From positions 1-9,136 of the forward strand of contig JAAYMG010000158.1 of assembly GCA_012521525.1 (NCBI GenBank): a DNA stretch of 9,136 bases, read 5' to 3'. Shown here piece after piece: positions 6,336 through 9,136 of this stretch (position 1 is the first letter of the stretch; each line of letters opens with the position of its first letter). The notes beneath the pieces were generated by a model that was not told the origin of the DNA, made no database searches, and was given only the letters and a program-made list of their open reading frames with translations. The DNA is from Clostridiales bacterium (lineage in GTDB: Bacteria; Bacillota; Clostridia; Oscillospirales; JAAYOS01). Made by a program: the position numbers and the translations under genes.

Positions 6336-6613
6336 TGCTGATATTGACCAGAAAGCTTGGCCAGTCCCTCATTATAGGTGACGGGATCGAAGTCTCGATA
6401 GTAGACGTTTCGGGTGACAAGGTAAAAGTCGGCATCAGTGCGCCAAAAGATGTGAAAATACTGCGCAGTGAGCTGGCGGAGACAATGGAAGTAAATAAAA
6501 TAGCGGCCGAAAGCAGGACCGACCGCAGTGTACTTGAGTTGCTGGCAAACAGGAGTGCGATATTGCAGATCAAGGCAGACAATCATCTGGATGACAGCAA
6601 AGAGAAAAAATAA
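6335..6613 (+). CDS. csrA: Carbon storage regulator CsrA with long C-terminal tail
   Basis: The CsrA core is clear: MLILTRKLGQSLIIGDGIEV (1-20), KVKVGISAPKDVKILR (29-44), with the RNA-contact residues L4/R6 and R44. CsrA dimers bind GGA motifs in mRNA leaders and block translation, classically of flagellin in Gram-positives. At 92 residues it is longer than usual (about 60-75); residues 65-92 form an extra charged tail ending DDSKEKK. The C-terminal helix of CsrA is where FliW binds. By ungapped comparison from memory with B. subtilis CsrA, the asparagine N55 needed for FliW binding lines up with K55, with N54 next to it. No flagellin gene follows; the next gene converges from the other strand. 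Confidence 0.95.
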   Translation: MLILTRKLGQSLIIGDGIEVSIVDVSGDKVKVGISAPKDVKILRSELAETMEVNKIAAESRTDRSVLELLANRSAILQIKADNHLDDSKEKK

Positions 6614-6642
6614 CTATACAGATCATTTTTCCCTGGTATAGA

Positions 6643-7266
6643 TCATTCTTCCTCATCAAGTGAGGCAACAAAGCTGCTCAACTCAGAAGGCGATGAGATA
6701 ATGTCGCATAAATAAGCCTTTACTATGTTGCCGAAATCGAAAACTTCTCTGATTTGGACCGTTATATCACTAAGTTCTGCAGGATTTTCAATGTTCAGGA
6801 CCATTTTGCTGTCCACTTCCAGAGGATCGATGCAAAGGAGCTTGATTTCCGTTTCGGACATAAAATAAACGGTTGCGTCAACTCTATAATTCGATACGAC
6901 CGATTTCCTGCGAAACAGCCTGTGCAGCTTTTTTTCCTGTACCGGTTTGAACAAGCTGGCTTTTGATTTTGTATTCGAATAAAACAGCCTGTAGACGCGT
7001 TTCATCTTCTCGGAGTCTATGCCGGTAACCCGCAAAAGAGACCGTGAAGACAAATACACCTCACCCCAAAGTCTCTCAAGGCGGTTGTCATCCCGCAGCC
7101 AGACGACAGCGATCCTCGTACCCATGGGGTAGAGAGGTATAAAGCCGCTTATGAAGTTCAAACTGTTCGGCTCAGGCGCGATTTCGGCAGAGCCGTATTC
7201 GATAACCTGACCCGACTCGTCTTCCAACAGGGCGGGGAACCGGATCATCATCACGTTATCCTTCAT
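6643..7266 (-). CDS. PilZ/YcgR-like protein lacking the c-di-GMP motifs (tentative)
   Basis: 207 residues in two parts. Residues 1-95 are mostly beta-strand (SLNFISGFIPLYPMGTRIAV, then ERLWGEVYLSSRSLLRVTGI), like the N-terminal domain of YcgR-type proteins. Residues 114-207 start with LHRLFRRKSVVSNYRVDATV and end AYLCDIISSPSELSSFV, in the style of a PilZ barrel plus final helix. The canonical RxxxR is blurred (R119, R120, R128) and no D/NxSxxG follows, so c-di-GMP binding is doubtful. ATG 7266 has GGAG ten bases upstream; the in-frame ATG at 7251 (residue 6) has AAGGA seven bases upstream and could be the true start. It converges on csrA with 29 bases between. YcgR-type proteins brake flagella, so the place fits, but the family call rests on pattern only. 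Confidence 0.45.
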   Translation of the reverse strand: MKDNVMMIRFPALLEDESGQVIEYGSAEIAPEPNSLNFISGFIPLYPMGTRIAVVWLRDDNRLERLWGEVYLSSRSLLRVTGIDSEKMKRVYRLFYSNTKSKASLFKPVQEKKLHRLFRRKSVVSNYRVDATVYFMSETEIKLLCIDPLEVDSKMVLNIENPAELSDITVQIREVFDFGNIVKAYLCDIISSPSELSSFVASLDEEE

Positions 7267-7326
7267 TTTGACATGGCTCCTGATATCGAAGAACTGAATT
7301 TTACGACATGATCCCGACTTAATAAA

Positions 7327-7356
7327 AATATACTGACATCATTCTGCATCATTCAA
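7327..7356 (-). promoter_or_regulatory. Candidate sigma-A promoter for the PilZ-like gene
   Basis: On the minus strand: -35 TTGAAT (plus 7351-7356), 18-base spacer, -10 TATATT (plus 7327-7332). Matches are 4/6 and 5/6. Predicted start is near 7320, about 55 bases before the gene. The -35 and spacer are overlapped by three CATCATT repeats. Confidence 0.4.
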
Positions 7357-7363
7357 CATCATT
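7337..7363. repeat. Three CATCATT repeats at exact 10-base period
   Basis: CATCATT occurs at 7337-7343, 7347-7353 and 7357-7363, each separated by three variable bases (CTG, CAA). The 10-base spacing puts the copies on one face of the DNA helix. They lie in the 180-base gap between the divergent PilZ-like gene and the chaperone gene and overlap the candidate minus-strand promoter, so they could be an operator. I recognise no known regulator for this motif. Confidence 0.5.
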
Positions 7364-7446
7364 ATAGATGCACTGAAGTTGCTTTTCAAGACTTTTACGC
7401 ACCCGCTCTTTTCGGACGGCTGCAAAATTTTAAGGGAGCGAGCGAC

Positions 7447-7920
7447 ATGTTTGATTTCGACACGCTGCTTGGCTTGATCCGTCAAAGGAACATGCTTTGC
7501 ATGACTTACGAGGAGAAAATGCAGTCTATGATCACCTGCGACGAAGACGATTTGACTTCCGTGGCGCAGGTGCTGAAGGAGATATCAGGTCAGATCGATG
7601 AGGTAAACAGGCAGATAGAGCTCCTGGCAAACGTAGCTCCAGATAGCCGTGATGAGATCATCTCGGCTTCTTTCGGCAGGGGCAGCAGGGAGGACCTGAA
7701 TGAAGATCTGCGTAAAGTATTTGACGCTGCCTGGGATGGTTTTGCCAGTTTGAACCGTGCGGAAAATTCTTCACTGATAGTTACCGAACGGATCAAGGAT
7801 CGCCTGCAGGAGATCGAAAAGCAGATCCGAAAGCTCAGTGTTCAGCCGAAAATAATCACATATCTCAACAGCGGAGTTGCGTCCGGGACCGGAGGAGGAA
7901 AAATCGACAGCAATATTTGA
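7447..7920 (+). CDS. Small helical protein upstream of fliD, probable flagellar chaperone
   Basis: 157 residues, no signal peptide or membrane span. Long charged helices dominate: 1-63 (DTLLGLIRQRNMLCMTYEEK onward), 82-105 and 107-132 (LIVTERIKDRLQEIEKQIRK). It ends in a Gly/Ser-rich tail, GVASGTGGGKIDSN. Size, helix content and place directly before fliD suggest a FlgN- or FliT-like export chaperone, perhaps for FliD or flagellin. FliT usually lies after fliD and fliS, so this is not a standard position. Ribosome site AAGGGAG ends eight bases before ATG. I see no convincing promoter for it. The functional call is inference from context. Confidence 0.5.
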   Translation: MFDFDTLLGLIRQRNMLCMTYEEKMQSMITCDEDDLTSVAQVLKEISGQIDEVNRQIELLANVAPDSRDEIISASFGRGSREDLNEDLRKVFDAAWDGFASLNRAENSSLIVTERIKDRLQEIEKQIRKLSVQPKIITYLNSGVASGTGGGKIDSNI

Positions 7921-7929
7921 ATATTTCTG

Positions 7930-7956
7930 TAAAGATTTTTGAAAATCTGACGATAT
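7930..7956 (+). promoter_or_regulatory. Sigma-28 promoter for fliD
   Basis: TAAA (7930-7933), spacer of 15, GACGATAT (7949-7956): one mismatch to GCCGATAT. Transcription would start near 7963, 68 bases before fliD. The spacer is almost wholly filled by a perfect inverted repeat AGATTTT-TG-AAAATCT (7933-7948). This makes fliD a class 3 gene with its own start, independent of the upstream chaperone gene. Confidence 0.8.
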
Positions 7957-7996
7957 ATATAACAGAGACGTAATTTAGCAGATTCGTTTCAAGCTG

Positions 7997-8012
7997 TGGG
8001 AGTTTTCTCTCA
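7997..8012 (+). promoter_or_regulatory. Small leader hairpin ahead of the fliD ribosome site
   Basis: TGGGAG (7997-8002), loop TTTT, CTCTCA (8007-8012) form a 6-pair stem with one G-U, ending four bases before the ribosome site GGAGG (8017-8021). A GGA lies in the stem and another in the ribosome site, the arrangement CsrA dimers can bridge. The stem is short and may be chance. Confidence 0.25.
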
Positions 8013-8030
8013 GGTTGGAGGTTTACATAG

Positions 8031-9136
8031 ATGCCAAGTATCTATCCTGCAAACTCAACTGCGTCCACGTCACCGGGCGCATATTCAAGCAAAGGCATAT
8101 CCGGCCTTCAGTCGGGAATCGACACCGAACAGATGGTAAGGGATATGCTGTCCGGCACGCAGGCCAAAATCGACAAAGCCAAACAGGAAAAGCAGCTGCT
8201 TGAGTGGAAACAGGAACTTTACAGAAGCGTGATCAAATCACTTTCGGCTTTTCAGACCAAGTTTTTCAGCTTCAGCAATGAGAAGACGAACCTGCTGTCA
8301 AGGTCATTCTACAACACGATGACTGCAAAGTCTTCTTCGGCAGCCATATCCGCAATAGCGTCCTCATCAGCGCTGCAAGCTACTATGAAGATCGATTATG
8401 TGTCGCAGCTTGCCACCCAGACGAAGATATCTGCAGGCAGTCGTGCAACGGGCGCTCTTGAAGGGACGTTCAGCATCGATGCTTTGTCTGATCTCATGAA
8501 TGAAAGAAAACTTCGGATATCCGTAGGAGAAACCGAAGCTGAGATAGTTATAAGAGGAAACACAGAGGCCTCGATCATTGCAAACCTCAACTCGGAGCTG
8601 AATGATGCGTTCGGAGAAGGAGTCATATCCGCAACGGTCGTTGAAGGCACACTGGTGCTGAAAGCGGCTGATGAAGAGCAGACAATAAAAATTCTCGAAG
8701 GTTCGAACCAGACCGCTCTGGCCATACTGGGATTGAAGGAAGGCACTGAGGCGAAAGGCGAGGTAAGCAGTACCCTTGATGTTTCGCAGGCAAGCAGCCA
8801 GCTGACCGTGACCCTTGACGGGATTTCAAAGACCATCGGTCTGAATACCGAAGCTGAGGATGTGTCTGAATTTGTGGCAAGCCTGCAGGATTCGCTGACC
8901 AGGGCCTTCGGAAATGCGGTAAGAGTGACCGAAAGCAACGGGATCCTGCGATTTACGCCGATGAAGACGACTTACGATAAAAACGGAAATCCCGTTGTTT
9001 CTGAAGATCAAACAAGGCAGATAGTCCTTTCCGGCAGCAAAGCGGTCATGGACGTGCTGGGCATGCAAAGCGGCAAGTCCAACAAGATATCTTCCGGAAT
9101 GAAACTTGGTGACATCAATTTCGCAAGGCAGCTCAC
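8031..9136 (+). CDS. fliD: Flagellar filament cap FliD (hook-associated protein 2), N-terminal part
   Basis: Open from ATG 8031 to the window edge, 368 codons seen and no stop. After a Ser/Thr-rich start the FliD N-terminal signature appears: KGISGLQSGIDTEQMVRDML (21-40), then the coiled stretch KIDKAKQEKQLLEWKQELYR (44-63) and the YRSVIKSLSAFQTKF segment, all typical of FliD. Further on are beta-rich repeats such as LRISVGETEAEIVIRGN and LTVTLDGISKTIGLNTEAED, which form the exposed D2/D3 domains. FliD caps the growing filament and guides flagellin folding. The start is set by GGAGG nine bases upstream. The gene is transcribed from the sigma-28 promoter above, and flaG/fliS-type genes would be expected beyond the edge. 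Confidence 0.93.
   Translation, partial: MPSIYPANSTASTSPGAYSSKGISGLQSGIDTEQMVRDMLSGTQAKIDKAKQEKQLLEWKQELYRSVIKSLSAFQTKFFSFSNEKTNLLSRSFYNTMTAKSSSAAISAIASSSALQATMKIDYVSQLATQTKISAGSRATGALEGTFSIDALSDLMNERKLRISVGETEAEIVIRGNTEASIIANLNSELNDAFGEGVISATVVEGTLVLKAADEEQTIKILEGSNQTALAILGLKEGTEAKGEVSSTLDVSQASSQLTVTLDGISKTIGLNTEAEDVSEFVASLQDSLTRAFGNAVRVTESNGILRFTPMKTTYDKNGNPVVSEDQTRQIVLSGSKAVMDVLGMQSGKSNKISSGMKLGDINFARQL

Noticed and set aside
6615..6647. Short duplicated TATA-GATCATT around the end of the PilZ-like gene
   Set aside because: Two imperfect copies of about 11-13 bases, one inside coding sequence; too short and isolated to be called an attachment site or element.
7283..7290. Minus-strand TTCGATAT resembling a sigma-28 -10 for the PilZ-like gene
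   Set aside because: The nearest TAAA on that strand is only 9 bases upstream; at the required 15-base spacing the sequence is ATGT.
7333..7338. CTGACA as a plus-strand -35 for the chaperone gene
   Set aside because: The base 5/6 match is good but no -10 lies at 16-18 bases; the nearest TATA-like hexamer is over 20 bases away.
8396..8938. 180-codon minus-strand frame within fliD
   Set aside because: It is the complement of a clear FliD coding frame; its Ser/Val-rich protein is typical of antisense shadows.

Overview
The window is a late flagellar (class 3, hook-filament junction and filament) locus of a Gram-positive bacterium, most likely a member of Bacillota, class Clostridia. Two things point there: the gene order flgM-flgN-flgK-flgL-DUF6470(yviE)-fliW-csrA is that of Bacillus and the clostridia, and genes carry strong AGGAGG-type ribosome sites. 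GC content looks moderate by eye. No rRNA, tRNA, CRISPR array or insertion sequence is visible. I cannot name the genus.

Layout. (1) 1-92: the last 30 codons of a flagellin on the plus strand, then a symmetrical hairpin (152-181) shared with the converging operon. (2) 210-1543, minus strand: a two-gene unit, a ParA-type ATPase followed by a 173-residue protein with a C-terminal ComFB domain. It has its own sigma-A-like promoter. (3) 1544-1834: a divergent control region whose plus side holds a good sigma-28 promoter for flgM. (4) 1835-6613, plus strand: flgM (anti-sigma-28), flgN-like chaperone, flgK and flgL (hook-filament junction), a DUF6470/YviE protein, fliW and csrA. fliW and csrA overlap by one base and form the FliW-CsrA flagellin homeostasis switch. 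(5) 6643-7266, minus strand: a protein that looks like a degenerate two-domain PilZ/YcgR relative. (6) 7447-7920: a small helical protein, probably a second flagellar chaperone. (7) 7930-7956: a near-consensus sigma-28 promoter driving fliD (filament cap), which starts at 8031 and runs off the right edge.

How it works together. FlgM holds sigma-28 until the hook is finished; sigma-28 then makes the junction proteins, cap and more FlgM. FlgN-type chaperones deliver the junction proteins to the export gate. FliW and CsrA couple flagellin synthesis to export. The less familiar part is the ParA-ComFB pair and the PilZ-like gene at the two sides of the operon. ComFB domains are reported c-di-GMP receptors, and the ComFB protein here carries a basic N-terminus resembling the ParA-activating peptide of ParB. 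I infer, without proof, a ParA positioning module tied to flagella and possibly to c-di-GMP. A second unusual spot is the yviE-fliW junction, where a terminator-like hairpin lies inside a 21-codon leader ORF that starts on the yviE stop codon and ends in the fliW ribosome site.
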